NCBI GenBank assembly: GCA_045564915.1
Contig: JBJLGL010000012.1
Span: 62,001-126,000, forward strand
Direction of reading: 5' to 3'
DNA length: 64,000 nt
Origin: JAQWRV01 sp045564915
Lineage (GTDB): Bacteria; Pseudomonadota; Alphaproteobacteria; Rhodospirillales; Rhodospirillaceae
Part shown: piece by piece, positions 44,261 through 54,307 of the stretch
Layout: every line of letters starts with the position of its first letter
How positions within the stretch are numbered: the stretch's first letter is position 1
The notes under the pieces: generated by a model
Told to the model about the DNA's origin: nothing
The model's database searches: none
The model's input: the letters and a program-made list of their open reading frames with translations, nothing else
Made by a program: the position numbers and the translations under genes

Positions 44261-47200
44261 TTACGAGGGCGCCGATAGCTCTAATAGTTGTTTAGGTGCA
44301 GTGCCGCTGCTGGTGTCTATAGTAATGCTGGGCAGATCTAACGGGCCACGGATGATTACGGGAACCAGAGACGGCATTTTAAATCGCTCTCCTGCTAGTT
44401 GTGCTAGCGTATTCGCCTCAAGGCTCACTTTCCCCTCTATATTGAGCCACCAACGCAAAAGGTCCACTGTGCCTGAAAAAGAACCGGCGTAGAAATGAGA
44501 ATCCAATGCAGCGTTAGACAATGTAAAGATGCCTTCTTGAACAGAAAAATCAGTATCTATTGTGACAAGCCCCTGGGATGACCCACCAGTGAACAGACCC
44601 CCAATTAAATTAAGAGCACGGACAGGTGCCAACAGCGTTTTAAACGCCAAACCCTGACCCTCTGAGTTTAAGCCCATATCTAAGCCGCTAAACCGGCCTT
44701 GGCCGGCGAGAGATGCTATAAGATCGCGCTGACTGATACCCGATGACGAGAATTGGCCATTGAAGGAGACTTTCCCAGACGCCTTAGACGGTTTTGAGAG
44801 ATCACCTCCAAAGCGGCCAACATCCGCATCTGACACAGAAAGATCTAATTGCATGTCAATGAAAGGTTTTGCTCTAAGCATAAAGTCGCCAACAGCGTCC
44901 CCCCCGTAAAATCTTCCCTGCCAATCCTCTGCGGTGATGACACCATCATCCAATGAAAGCTGTGCCTCGAACTGATCCACATCTAACCCGCGGATTCTCA
45001 GATGGTCTGCTGTTACCTCAAGCGTCGCATCAAAACTTGATAATCCTAAGAGGTCAATCGGTTCTCTTACCCAACGAGCTGAAACTGCATCATCATCACG
45101 ATGACTTCTGCTACGGCTATTTCGTGCAAGCTGTTGTGTCGCGTCAGGTGGAAATAACTGATCAAAATCAAAGTTGGCTAGTGCAATAGCTCCAGCCAGT
45201 CTTGGTCTACTACTAGCTCTATTGTAAGATATTGAGGTGATAATCCTGTTTGCACCAATTTCGGCAACCAGGTCACGGATTCTAATATTTGCTTTCTTGC
45301 CAGAAACTACTCCTGCTAGGTCCACCGGACCAACTATTTGGGCACCGGGGGGTTGGCCTAAGTCAATAGAACGCATGAACTCGATGTATTCCGGATGCCT
45401 CAAACTGACTTCTAGATTGAAATCAGGCATAGAAATCACATTCTGAATAGACCCGACAGTTCTCACTTTCAGGTCTCCCGCACTAGCAAAAACTTCTATG
45501 TCTATATCCTCTAAGGCCCCAGACATGTTTGCATCTAAAGTGATCTGACCGTCAAAAATAGGCAGCCTAGGCATACCTAATCCCAATGTACGGTTTATCC
45601 GGGACAGTTCATTAGTTGATATGCGAAAAGAAATATCATCTAGCAAAGTATTAGTTCCCAGGTCACTAATAGTTCCTGAGGCGCTTACCATTGTACCGGC
45701 AAAATCTTCTATTCTAGCATTACGAATCAGCAGCGAACCACCTTCCAAAGACAGGTCTGTAGAAATACCACGAAAAATATTTCCCCCGGCTATTAATGCG
45801 TCAACCTCAAGTTCAATATCAGCATCAACATACGTATAAACGTCGCTATCGCCCCATTCTAATAGACTATTATTCTCATCTTGAACTTTCGTTCCCTGCA
45901 AATTCATAAAGGATGCAAGCCTCTCCCCTATGTTGGGCAAGTAGGAGTCAATATCTAAACTAGAGACCTTAAGAACGAGCGCTGAATTAACAGCTGGCAC
46001 CAAATTGATAGTTGCTGACCCAGACAGCTGGGTCGTGTCGAGTGCTACATCTAGTTCATCAAAAATTAGTCGATCAAAGGATCCGACAAGATGTGTTGAA
46101 GCTGAGAGCGAATTAAGTCGGCTTGGCGAGATCAAGCCTAGCGGTAATTCAGTCCCAATCCACGCAAGCAATGTTCTAACATCACGAGACAAAATCTGCC
46201 CATGCATATCAAATAAAGGTGCATTAGCATCCGGCTTAATAAAACCAGAGAATGCTATATTTGTATTGCCAGGCAAGTCTAGACTGGCTTCTGCAACAGT
46301 AAATTCAGAATCGTTTAAGGCAGCACTAAATTGGGCATTACGCATAACCTGCCCGCGCCACTCTATGAGATTAATACCAAAGTCTATTTTGCCGCTTACA
46401 CTCGCGGGCAATAAAAATGGACGCGTTGATCGAGAGGAAGTTGTTTGCAACTCACCCTTATTAGATGGCTGAACAATAGAATTCTGAAGCGGGATTTGAC
46501 TAAAATTCCAAGCCTCCAGATTAAGTTGGGCTATTGCTAAATTAAGGACGAATCTTGCTTCCTCGTTCCATGAATAGCTTCCAAAACCTCTTGATGATAT
46601 ATCGCCAACACGCATTTCCAGCTTCTGTGCTTCGATCGAAGAGTCGTGAAAATTAATCATTGCTCCCACGCGGAAATTATCCTGAAGCACCAAAGGAAGC
46701 ATTTGGCCTGCTTCAATAACATCCAGAATGCGCAATACATTTGACAAACTTTCACCCGAGCCAGAAAAGCGACCACTGATCTCAGGGTTGCCTCTGCCAA
46801 GAGAGAGAGCACCCGAAAAATCTATTGATAGTTCTGTACCTGTGTTCGAAAGCGACACAACAAGAGCGCTAGGTCTGTCGCCACGAATTTCACCGACCGA
46901 CAAGTCAACTTGCCAAGGAAGGCTAAAAACATAAACCTCACCAGCGACATCATAGGGGCCAAAAGCATGCTCAGCCTCTAGTTCTAAAGTTATTCCAGAA
47001 AAAGTTTGCTCAATACCCGATCGCACATCGAAATAGCGAACAGAACCATTGGACACGCGCAGCTTATCAATGCCGAGATCAAAAGCCTCATCTCCAACGC
47101 CCGTGTTGCCAGAAGCTGTTCTAGATGAAGCAGGTAATGGAACAAAATTCCATGTTACCGAGCCATCCGCTAAGACTTCTGCGTTAATATTAGGTGCGAT

Positions 47201-47524
47201 AACGTCGATTGAAGTAAACTGGAGTCTACCACTAAGGAGTGGCGCAAACGCCAGGTTAACAGCTACTCGCTGCGCGCTCACAAAATCTGCATTAACCGCT
47301 CCTGGAGAATTAGATATTCTCACCGCGTCCACCTGGAACGCAGGACGAGGCAATAATGACAGGACAACATCACCTTGTATTGTAACTGCACGGCCAGTAG
47401 CAGCCGCTAGGCGCTCTTCAAAAGCATTACGATAGTTAGTCCAGTCAATAAATGATGGGGCAATCAGTAGAATTGCCAAAAGGGACAGGACAACCGCTAA
47501 CAGTTTAATAGCGATTTTATTCAA
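44261..47524 (-). CDS. AsmA family envelope protein
   Basis: 1087-residue AsmA-like protein, inner-membrane anchored by an N-terminal helix (LLAVVLSLLAILLIAPSFIDW, about 9-29), with the rest a long beta-rich periplasmic bridge-type fold as in AsmA/TamB/YhdP relatives, which help move phospholipids or assemble outer-membrane proteins. The N-terminal AsmA domain begins with YRNAFEERLAAATGRAVTI and the C-terminal AsmA_2-like segment spans roughly 930-1070. It lies 49 nt downstream of the acyl-CoA dehydrogenase gene on the same strand. Confidence 0.88.
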   Translation of the reverse strand: MNKIAIKLLAVVLSLLAILLIAPSFIDWTNYRNAFEERLAAATGRAVTIQGDVVLSLLPRPAFQVDAVRISNSPGAVNADFVSAQRVAVNLAFAPLLSGRLQFTSIDVIAPNINAEVLADGSVTWNFVPLPASSRTASGNTGVGDEAFDLGIDKLRVSNGSVRYFDVRSGIEQTFSGITLELEAEHAFGPYDVAGEVYVFSLPWQVDLSVGEIRGDRPSALVVSLSNTGTELSIDFSGALSLGRGNPEISGRFSGSGESLSNVLRILDVIEAGQMLPLVLQDNFRVGAMINFHDSSIEAQKLEMRVGDISSRGFGSYSWNEEARFVLNLAIAQLNLEAWNFSQIPLQNSIVQPSNKGELQTTSSRSTRPFLLPASVSGKIDFGINLIEWRGQVMRNAQFSAALNDSEFTVAEASLDLPGNTNIAFSGFIKPDANAPLFDMHGQILSRDVRTLLAWIGTELPLGLISPSRLNSLSASTHLVGSFDRLIFDELDVALDTTQLSGSATINLVPAVNSALVLKVSSLDIDSYLPNIGERLASFMNLQGTKVQDENNSLLEWGDSDVYTYVDADIELEVDALIAGGNIFRGISTDLSLEGGSLLIRNARIEDFAGTMVSASGTISDLGTNTLLDDISFRISTNELSRINRTLGLGMPRLPIFDGQITLDANMSGALEDIDIEVFASAGDLKVRTVGSIQNVISMPDFNLEVSLRHPEYIEFMRSIDLGQPPGAQIVGPVDLAGVVSGKKANIRIRDLVAEIGANRIITSISYNRASSRPRLAGAIALANFDFDQLFPPDATQQLARNSRSRSHRDDDAVSARWVREPIDLLGLSSFDATLEVTADHLRIRGLDVDQFEAQLSLDDGVITAEDWQGRFYGGDAVGDFMLRAKPFIDMQLDLSVSDADVGRFGGDLSKPSKASGKVSFNGQFSSSGISQRDLIASLAGQGRFSGLDMGLNSEGQGLAFKTLLAPVRALNLIGGLFTGGSSQGLVTIDTDFSVQEGIFTLSNAALDSHFYAGSFSGTVDLLRWWLNIEGKVSLEANTLAQLAGERFKMPSLVPVIIRGPLDLPSITIDTSSGTAPKQLLELSAPS

Positions 47525-47573
47525 GAGACCTGCTCCCCTTAGTTGTTGTAGGTTCTTTATTCAAACAATCAGC

Positions 47574-49358
47574 CTAGAATGCCTGCTCTGACACGGACAT
47601 CATTGAATTCGTACCCGACTTGATAATGGCTTCGAGAGAAATAGTTTGCGGCAAAACTCGCTTCATAAAGTATTGGGCAACTTGCAATTTCGTCCCGTAG
47701 AAAGCATCATCGTCATTCTTGTGGGCCATAGCCTTTGCCGCCATCTTAACCCACATCCATGCAAATGCCGTGAGTGCAAACAAACGAAGATAGTCGTTAG
47801 CTGCCCCACCAAGCGCATTAGGGTCTTGGCTAGCTTGTTGTCTAAGCCAGGTCGTTGTTGTGTTAAGTCGCTCAAGGGCCTCTTTGAATGGCAAAATAAA
47901 TTCTGCCAAGCCACTTTGCTGCTCTAATTGCGCCACAGAGTCCACAATCTCATCGATGAATCCCTTATATAAACGGCCTTCGTGCAGTGCGAGTTTACGC
48001 CCAACGAGATCCAGGGCCTGAATACCATTAGTACCTTCATAGATCTGGGTAATTCTTACATCACGTACCAGTTGCTCCATACCCCATTCTCTAATGTAAC
48101 CATGCCCCCCCAAAACCTGCAGACAAGCATTAGTAATTTCAGTCCCAAAGTCTGTACACGCAGACTTTATAACCGGCGTCATCAAGGCTTCCATATCTTC
48201 AGCATGTTCCCTTACCGCGGGATCTGTGTGAGTCTTTGCTATATCCACCTTTAATTGTGTCCAAACGGCTAGGGCTCGTTCAGCTTCAATAATAGACCGT
48301 GCGAACAAAAGCTTATTGCGAATATCAGGATGCACCAGGATTGGGTCTGCATCCTTTTCTGGGTATTGTTCTCCGCTTGCTGATCTACCTTGGAGGCGTT
48401 CCTTCGCATACACCTTCGCATTCTGATAAGCTGTTTCCGCCTGAGAGATTCCTTGGGTCCCCACAAACAATCGCTCTTTATTCATCATCGTAAACATACC
48501 GGCTAAACCTTTATGTTCTTCGCCGACAAGCCAGCCTCTCGCACCATCAAAATTCATAACACAAGTAACTGAAGCCTTCATTCCCATCTTATGCTCAACA
48601 GATCCAGCGGTGACGCTATTGCGCCCTCCTATAGATCCGTCCTCATTAACGAGGAACTTGGGTACAATGAACATGGAAATACCGCGACTACCCTTAGGGG
48701 CATTTGGCAATCGCGCCAGAACAAGGTGAATAATGTTCTCTGCCATATCGTGCTCACCCGCAGAGATAAAAATTTTTGTCCCTGTTATTGAATAAGATCC
48801 ATCTACACTTGGTGCTGCCTTTGTCCTCAAAAGACCAAGGTCTGAACCAGCATGAGATTCGGTGAGACACATCGTGCCTTGCCACTCTCCACTAACTAGC
48901 TTTGGAATAAATGTAGATTTCTGACTATCAGTCCCATGAGTCGATAAGCACATGATCGTGCCTTGGGTTAACCCAGGGTACAATCCGAAGGATAAGTTTG
49001 CAGAACTAACCATTTCGTCAACCAAATACTGCAAAGTTTCAGGCAAACCCTGTCCGCCAAAATCAGGGCTGGCCGTCAACCCGCACCAGCCACCCTCTGC
49101 AAATTTTTGGTAAGCCTCCTTAAATCCTGTTGGTGTAGTTACTTTGCCATCAGCAAAGGTACAACCCTCCTCATCTCCCGATTGATTCAGTGGAGCTAAA
49201 ACACCCTCACAGAGCTTACCGCATTCCTCTAGGACCGCATCAATTAGATCCTGAGAGGCTTCTTGGTATCCAGGCAATGAGGTCAATGTGGTCGCCGCGT
49301 CAAACAAATCATGGATGACAAAGCGCATATCACGTAAAGGCGCGTTGTATATGGTCAT
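47574..49358 (-). CDS. Acyl-CoA dehydrogenase, DmdC-like
   Basis: FAD-dependent acyl-CoA dehydrogenase of the long (594-residue) type that includes 3-methylmercaptopropionyl-CoA dehydrogenase DmdC. Catalytic base candidate E441 in QIYEGTNGIQALDLVGRK; FAD/substrate motif MCLTESHAGSDLG at 163-175; the C-terminal extension after 470 is characteristic. DmdC acts in DMSP demethylation in marine bacteria, but paralogues of the same form oxidise other acyl-CoAs, and no dmdA/B/D is in the window. Divergent from rpoH. Confidence 0.88.
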   Translation of the reverse strand: MTIYNAPLRDMRFVIHDLFDAATTLTSLPGYQEASQDLIDAVLEECGKLCEGVLAPLNQSGDEEGCTFADGKVTTPTGFKEAYQKFAEGGWCGLTASPDFGGQGLPETLQYLVDEMVSSANLSFGLYPGLTQGTIMCLSTHGTDSQKSTFIPKLVSGEWQGTMCLTESHAGSDLGLLRTKAAPSVDGSYSITGTKIFISAGEHDMAENIIHLVLARLPNAPKGSRGISMFIVPKFLVNEDGSIGGRNSVTAGSVEHKMGMKASVTCVMNFDGARGWLVGEEHKGLAGMFTMMNKERLFVGTQGISQAETAYQNAKVYAKERLQGRSASGEQYPEKDADPILVHPDIRNKLLFARSIIEAERALAVWTQLKVDIAKTHTDPAVREHAEDMEALMTPVIKSACTDFGTEITNACLQVLGGHGYIREWGMEQLVRDVRITQIYEGTNGIQALDLVGRKLALHEGRLYKGFIDEIVDSVAQLEQQSGLAEFILPFKEALERLNTTTTWLRQQASQDPNALGGAANDYLRLFALTAFAWMWVKMAAKAMAHKNDDDAFYGTKLQVAQYFMKRVLPQTISLEAIIKSGTNSMMSVSEQAF

Positions 49359-49640
49359 TGGTCGTCCCTAGCGAAACTATGTACCTGATCCAGGAAACCT
49401 AGATTACAGATGCATAAAATTAATGTATTTCCAATTCAAGATAAGCGTTTCAGACGCTTGGTCAACAGACCTCCTCCCCTGCGCTGTACCTTTAAAACCC
49501 TATAAAAAACCTAAGAAATCCAAAACTCTAGAAACTGACGTATAAAGCTTTACAAATCAGACTATTTTGGTCTTATATATACACGACTAAAATAGTCGTC
49601 TTTCAATTGTAAAATGAAAAACGAATTGAGATTAAAGATT

Positions 49641-50534
49641 ATGTCTAGTCGCAAAAATGTCCCTTCCAGAGAATTTCCTAGTAAGGACGTACTCAGTACC
49701 AAACAGGCGCAGCTGTTTCCTGTGCTCACTGAATCAGAGGAAAGGAACCTTGTTCGGAGGTGGAAAATTGGGGGAGATCGAGAAGCTATGGATCGGCTTA
49801 TAGAAAGCCACCTACGTTTAGTTCCAAGGATAGCTAGGAAATACGCAGGATATGGAATCGCTGTCAATGATCTCATTAGCGAGGGTCATGTAGGCTTAAT
49901 GCAGTCGATTGAAAAATTCAAACCTGAAAAAGGATTTCGATTTTCCACTTATGCAAGATGGTGGATTAAAGCCGCAATTCTAAATTTTGTTCTGCAGACC
50001 TGGTCACTGATTAAGGTAGGGAATAGTGCGGGGAAAAAGAAACTCTTCTTTAATCTTAAGCGTGCGAAACGCGAAATGCAGCTAGAAGAACAACGCTTCC
50101 TGAACGATGTGGATGTTAGTCGGATAGCTAGGCGGTTTCAGGTATCTGAGAATGATGTAATCGCGATGGACTTGCGGTTGTCTGCTGTAGACCCTTCCCT
50201 TGAACAGCCGGTATCAGAAGAAGATGGCAACAGCCTGACATTACTCGATACGATAGCCGTAGATGAGCCCAGTCCAGAAGACGTCTTCGCCGATCAACAA
50301 ATGGAGACACTGAGAAAAGAAGCGCTTAAAAACGGACTTTCACAACTCAATGAGCGAGAACGCGACATAGTCACAAAACGGTATTTGACTGAACGGCCGT
50401 TGACTCTAGCATCTCTCGCTAATGTATACGGCGTAACTGCCGAGAGAATACGACAGATTGAAGTCAGTGCTATATCAAAATTAAGACAGGCGCTCTCACC
50501 CGATGCTGCCTTGCTAGCCGGTGGAGTCCCATAG
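49641..50534 (+). CDS. rpoH: Heat-shock sigma factor RpoH (sigma-32)
   Basis: Sigma-70 family factor for heat-shock promoters. Region 2 is visible as HLRLVPRIARKYAGYG, FSTYARWWIKAAI (2.4) and the RpoH box KKLFFNLKRAKR; region 4 has the helix-turn-helix RPLTLASLANVYGVTAERIRQIE. The frame opens at 49614, but the ATG at 49641 is preceded by GAG at better spacing and gives 297 residues, the normal size. Monocistronic; divergent from the acyl-CoA dehydrogenase. Confidence 0.94.
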   Translation: MSSRKNVPSREFPSKDVLSTKQAQLFPVLTESEERNLVRRWKIGGDREAMDRLIESHLRLVPRIARKYAGYGIAVNDLISEGHVGLMQSIEKFKPEKGFRFSTYARWWIKAAILNFVLQTWSLIKVGNSAGKKKLFFNLKRAKREMQLEEQRFLNDVDVSRIARRFQVSENDVIAMDLRLSAVDPSLEQPVSEEDGNSLTLLDTIAVDEPSPEDVFADQQMETLRKEALKNGLSQLNERERDIVTKRYLTERPLTLASLANVYGVTAERIRQIEVSAISKLRQALSPDAALLAGGVP

Positions 50535-50619
50535 CCAATAGTCTGAGCATGTGAAGGTATCTTAAAGCACTATAATGCCTTATAACACTCGCTTCTTACA
50601 CTTTTGAAACGTCTCCAGT

Positions 50620-51498
50620 ATGAGTCGACGAGATGGTTGGATAGCTGTTTTAGCAGCTATTCTTTGGGGCTTTAACCTCACGGTAGGCAAGATTGGTGTC
50701 GGAATTGTTCCGCCTTTAATATTTTGTGCGCTGCGCTTTCTTATTGCAGCCGCACTTATAGTGCCCTTCTATCGTATCGAAAGACACTATTGGAGAGATA
50801 TCTTCATTTTGTCGGTATGCTTAGGCACCGGACATTTCGGGTTACTGTTCATCGGTTTGGAGGGTGTCGATTCCGCTACTGCTGCAATCATTCTACAGTT
50901 AGGTGTTCCACTCTCCATCATCTTATCTTGGTTAGTATATAAAGAGACGTTTGGGTGGCGGCGCAGTTGCGGGATGTGCTTAGCCCTAATGGGAATAATA
51001 TATTTAGCAGGAGAACCGCATCATGTTTCTTTTACGTATTTCATTGCTTTGATTGGCTGTACATTCTTTTGGGCATGGTCAAATATAATTATAAAGCGGT
51101 TGAGCAATGTTAACCCATTTGCAATTGCCGGTTGGCTGTCATTTCTTGCGACACCGCAATTATTATTGCTTTCACTTACTTTCGAGAGTGGGCAAGTTGA
51201 TGCGATTATGAATGGTGGCTGGCCTCTATTGGTTACCCTCTTATATACGGCTATCGCTGCTTCAATTATTGCTCACGGCACATGGTATGGTTTGATACAA
51301 AGATATCCAGTCAACGTTGTAGTACCGTTCGGAATGCTCATACCGATTATCGGAGTATCGGCAGGGTTACTCATTCTTAGTGAACCTTTGACGTTACAAA
51401 AGATTATTGGTGGCACCCTTACATTGGTAGGAGTTGGCATAATACAGTGGCGGCTCGCTTCCCAAGCCACAGCAAAAAGGTCTTATAATGGCACCTGA
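50620..51498 (+). CDS. EamA/DMT family transporter
   Basis: 292-residue inner-membrane protein with about 10 hydrophobic helices in two EamA repeats (residues 5-135 and 145-283). The first repeat has the typical start WIAVLAAILWGFNLTVGKIG and the second GCTFFWAWSNIIIKRLS. Family members export amino acids or other metabolites; the substrate is unknown. Overlaps the next gene by 11 nt, so coupled translation is likely. Confidence 0.88.
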   Translation: MSRRDGWIAVLAAILWGFNLTVGKIGVGIVPPLIFCALRFLIAAALIVPFYRIERHYWRDIFILSVCLGTGHFGLLFIGLEGVDSATAAIILQLGVPLSIILSWLVYKETFGWRRSCGMCLALMGIIYLAGEPHHVSFTYFIALIGCTFFWAWSNIIIKRLSNVNPFAIAGWLSFLATPQLLLLSLTFESGQVDAIMNGGWPLLVTLLYTAIAASIIAHGTWYGLIQRYPVNVVVPFGMLIPIIGVSAGLLILSEPLTLQKIIGGTLTLVGVGIIQWRLASQATAKRSYNGT

Positions 51499-52207
51499 TC
51501 GTGCCTCCCCTAATTTCAGCCCTAGGCAAAGAAACTGCCCTGAACAAGATATCAGCCTATTGGTGATACACTATACAGGAATGGAAAGCTGCTCTGCTGC
51601 ACTGGATCGATTGTGTGATCCTGCTGAGGAGGTCAGCGCCCACTACGTGATCGATGAAGATGGATACCTGTATCAACTTGTGGCTGAGGACCAGAAAGCA
51701 TGGCATGCCGGCCGCTCCTATTGGCGAGGTATTTCCGACGTTAATGATGTATCAATTGGGATTGAACTCGTTAACCCTGGCCATGAATGGGGTTACCGGC
51801 CTTTCACAGAGAAGCAAATCTCTAGACTAATTCAAATCTGCAATAAAATGTCAGAGACCTATCAGATACCTCCCTGGGGTATTGTAGGGCACTCGGACAT
51901 TGCACCAGGGCGCAAAAATGACCCGGGTGAACTCTTTCCCTGGTCTAAGCTTGCCTTTTCAGGACTAGGCATCTGGCCCAACGAAATAGATTACACCGCT
52001 TCTTTAGATCCTTGGGCAGACTTGGCTCTAATTGGATATGCCTGTCCTAATGATCCAAAACAGGGCAGTAAGATCCTAGTCCCCCAAACCGCTGAAAAAG
52101 ATGTGATTACAGCTTTTCAACGTCGCTTCCTACCTAATTGTATGTCAGGAGTATTAGATCAAAGAACACTGCAGCGCATTCACTGCATCGCCGCAAATTT
52201 CTGCTAA
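51488..52207 (+). CDS. N-acetylmuramoyl-L-alanine amidase, AmpD/AmiD family
   Basis: Zinc amidase of the amidase_2 fold that cleaves the amide between muramic acid and L-Ala. Zn ligands are visible: H28 in VIHYTGME, H135 in GHSDIAPGRKNDPG and D145 in the same motif. No signal peptide, so cytoplasmic recycling (AmpD-like) is favoured over a periplasmic role. A short C-terminal domain (about 180-239) resembles a peptidoglycan-binding helix bundle (AFQRRFLPN). rnpB follows after 41 nt. Confidence 0.9.
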   Translation: MAPDRASPNFSPRQRNCPEQDISLLVIHYTGMESCSAALDRLCDPAEEVSAHYVIDEDGYLYQLVAEDQKAWHAGRSYWRGISDVNDVSIGIELVNPGHEWGYRPFTEKQISRLIQICNKMSETYQIPPWGIVGHSDIAPGRKNDPGELFPWSKLAFSGLGIWPNEIDYTASLDPWADLALIGYACPNDPKQGSKILVPQTAEKDVITAFQRRFLPNCMSGVLDQRTLQRIHCIAANFC

Positions 52208-52248
52208 GAGTTTGTATTTAAAACGATTCTCGACTATAAAAGTAGTGT

Positions 52249-52632
<384 letters not shown>

Positions 52633-52732
52633 ACGTTTTCTAAGAAGTTCCGCCATAATCTCAATATCCTACTTATTGTTAAAGAAAATAAAAGAACATA
52701 ACAAGAACATTTAGAGCATTGAACCATATAGT

Positions 52733-52756
52733 CCCATTGACGCCCATAATTTCCCA
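52733..52756 (-). promoter_or_regulatory. Putative MraZ operator: three TGGG boxes at 10-nt spacing
   Basis: On the minus strand TGGG occurs at exactly 10-nt intervals (complements of CCCA at 52733, 52743 and 52753). Three TGGGN repeats with this period are the binding site of E. coli MraZ at its own promoter. Here they lie 89-112 nt upstream of mraZ and overlap a TTGACG at 52737-52742 that could be its -35. Confidence 0.6.
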
Positions 52757-52765
52757 TGGCATACC
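52737..52765 (+). promoter_or_regulatory. Candidate mraZ promoter
   Basis: TTGACG at 52737-52742 and CATACC at 52760-52765 with a 17-nt spacer. The -35 is good (5 of 6), the -10 poor (3 of 6). Its overlap with the three TGGG boxes would allow MraZ to block it. Confidence 0.4.
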
Positions 52766-52842
52766 ACATAGGTTACGCTTATAGGCACGATCTACGCGCC
52801 TTTTGCCTAACGTTCTTTTGGTGGGATTGAGGGGTGGTCCAG

Positions 52843-52860
52843 CGATGAAAGCTTTCATCG
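52843..52860. repeat. 18-bp perfect palindrome over the mraZ start codon
   Basis: CGATGAAAGCTTTCATCG reads the same on both strands and contains the mraZ ATG at 52845-52847. In RNA it can fold as a 7-bp stem with an AGCT loop that buries the start codon; in DNA it could be a dimeric protein site. Confidence 0.85.
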
Positions 52861-53306
52861 GGACCTTTATAAACAAGATTGATGCAAAGGGCCGTATTTC
52901 GGTTCCAGCACCCTTTCGTGCGGCCCTCCAAGCAAAAAACCTCAACGGTGTAACTGTTTATCCCGCCCTCACAGGCCATTGTATTGAAGGCTGTGGCCTC
53001 GACCGGATTGAAGCGATGGTTGAGACCATGCCTAATCAGCCCATTCCCAGTGTAGATGAAGATGCCATCGCACACCTCATTTTTGCATCTGCCCGAGAAC
53101 TTCCTTTTGACGGTGGGGGACGGATCGTCCTGCCGACAGAATTTCTTGGAGATGCGGGGCTAACCGAACAAGGTGCTTTTGTAGGCAAAGGCAGAACCTT
53201 CCAAATATGGAACCCAACAACCTTACGTTCGGTTCAGTCTGAAATGTTCGACCTAGCAATGGCGGAACGAGAAACACTACTCAAAGCCAGGCGCGAGGGC
53301 GAATAA
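52845..53306 (+). CDS. mraZ: Transcriptional regulator and division/cell wall cluster protein MraZ
   Basis: AbrB-like DNA-binding protein that represses its own dcw operon. Two copies of the double-psi domain are seen: DAKGRISVPAPFRAAL at about 13-28 and GGGRIVLPTEFLGD at about 90-103. The frame opens at 52803, but the ATG at 52845 starts with the strand MKAFIGTF, preceded by GAGGGGTGG, and gives 153 residues. Its start codon lies inside an 18-bp perfect palindrome. rsmH overlaps it by 1 nt. Confidence 0.95.
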   Translation: MKAFIGTFINKIDAKGRISVPAPFRAALQAKNLNGVTVYPALTGHCIEGCGLDRIEAMVETMPNQPIPSVDEDAIAHLIFASARELPFDGGGRIVLPTEFLGDAGLTEQGAFVGKGRTFQIWNPTTLRSVQSEMFDLAMAERETLLKARREGE

Positions 53307-54307
53307 TGGCTTCTGCAGCAACCTCTCCCACAGCCACAATAACTGACCCTGATCATGTCCCCGTCCTATTGAATGAAGTTGTCAACGGCCTAGCACTGGA
53401 AGATGGAGGTCTTTATGTAGACGGTACGTTTGGTGCAGGTGGCTATTCCATAGCTATGCTTAATGCAGCTAATTGCACGGTTTGGGCTATTGACCGCGAT
53501 CCGGAAGCTCTTGAACGCGGCAAGAAACTAGCTGAATCTTTTCCTGGCAGACTTCACTTCCTACATGGGCGTTTTGGTGATCTTGCAAATCTGTTGTTGA
53601 AACAAGGGATCAAAACTGTAAACGGCGTCGCGTTAGATCTAGGCATCAGTTCAATGCAAGTAGACGATAGGTCCCGTGGATTTTCATTCCTACGTGATGG
53701 CCCACTCGATATGCGTATGGAAAAAATAGGGATAAGCGCAGCGGATGCCGTAAACACTATGTCTGAAACTGAGCTGAGAAACATCATCAAAAGCTATGGT
53801 GAAGAACGGCATGCGCATCAGGTTGCACAAGCGATTATTCGTGCACGAAAAATCCGTCCCTTTTCAAGAACTATTCATCTTGCTGATACAATTCGCGCTG
53901 AAGTACGGAGGTCAAAGGATGGTATAGATCCAGCAACCCGTACCTTCCAAGCACTACGGATTTTCGTAAACGATGAGTTAGGCGAACTGGAACGTGGCCT
54001 CGCCGGTGCAGAACGCCTACTAGCTGAAAATGGTCGTTTAGCTGTCGTTAGTTTTCACTCTCTTGAAGATAGAATTGTCAAAACATTCATTCGCGATCGT
54101 AGTGGACGTGCACCCAATCCATCGCGGCATTACCCATTCGCAAAAGAGGGCCATAAAACAGCAACTTTTCAGAGAGTGAATACGCGCGCAACGACACCAA
54201 CTCGGCGCGAAGCACGCGAAAATCCACGTGCTCGTTCTGCCAGGCTGCGCCTCGCAGTTCGGACATCCGCACCTCCGATGACATTGGTTGAAGGTGGCGC
54301 AGCATGA
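53306..54307 (+). CDS. rsmH: 16S rRNA m4C1402 methyltransferase RsmH (MraW)
   Basis: SAM-dependent methyltransferase that N4-methylates C1402 of 16S rRNA. HVPVLLNEVVNGL begins the conserved part; motif I is YVDGTFGAGGYS at 37-48; LDLGISSMQVDDRSRGFSF and VSFHSLEDRIVKTF are family signatures. 333 residues. ATG overlaps the mraZ stop codon (TAATG) and its own end overlaps ftsL by 4 nt. Confidence 0.96.
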   Translation: MASAATSPTATITDPDHVPVLLNEVVNGLALEDGGLYVDGTFGAGGYSIAMLNAANCTVWAIDRDPEALERGKKLAESFPGRLHFLHGRFGDLANLLLKQGIKTVNGVALDLGISSMQVDDRSRGFSFLRDGPLDMRMEKIGISAADAVNTMSETELRNIIKSYGEERHAHQVAQAIIRARKIRPFSRTIHLADTIRAEVRRSKDGIDPATRTFQALRIFVNDELGELERGLAGAERLLAENGRLAVVSFHSLEDRIVKTFIRDRSGRAPNPSRHYPFAKEGHKTATFQRVNTRATTPTRREARENPRARSARLRLAVRTSAPPMTLVEGGAA

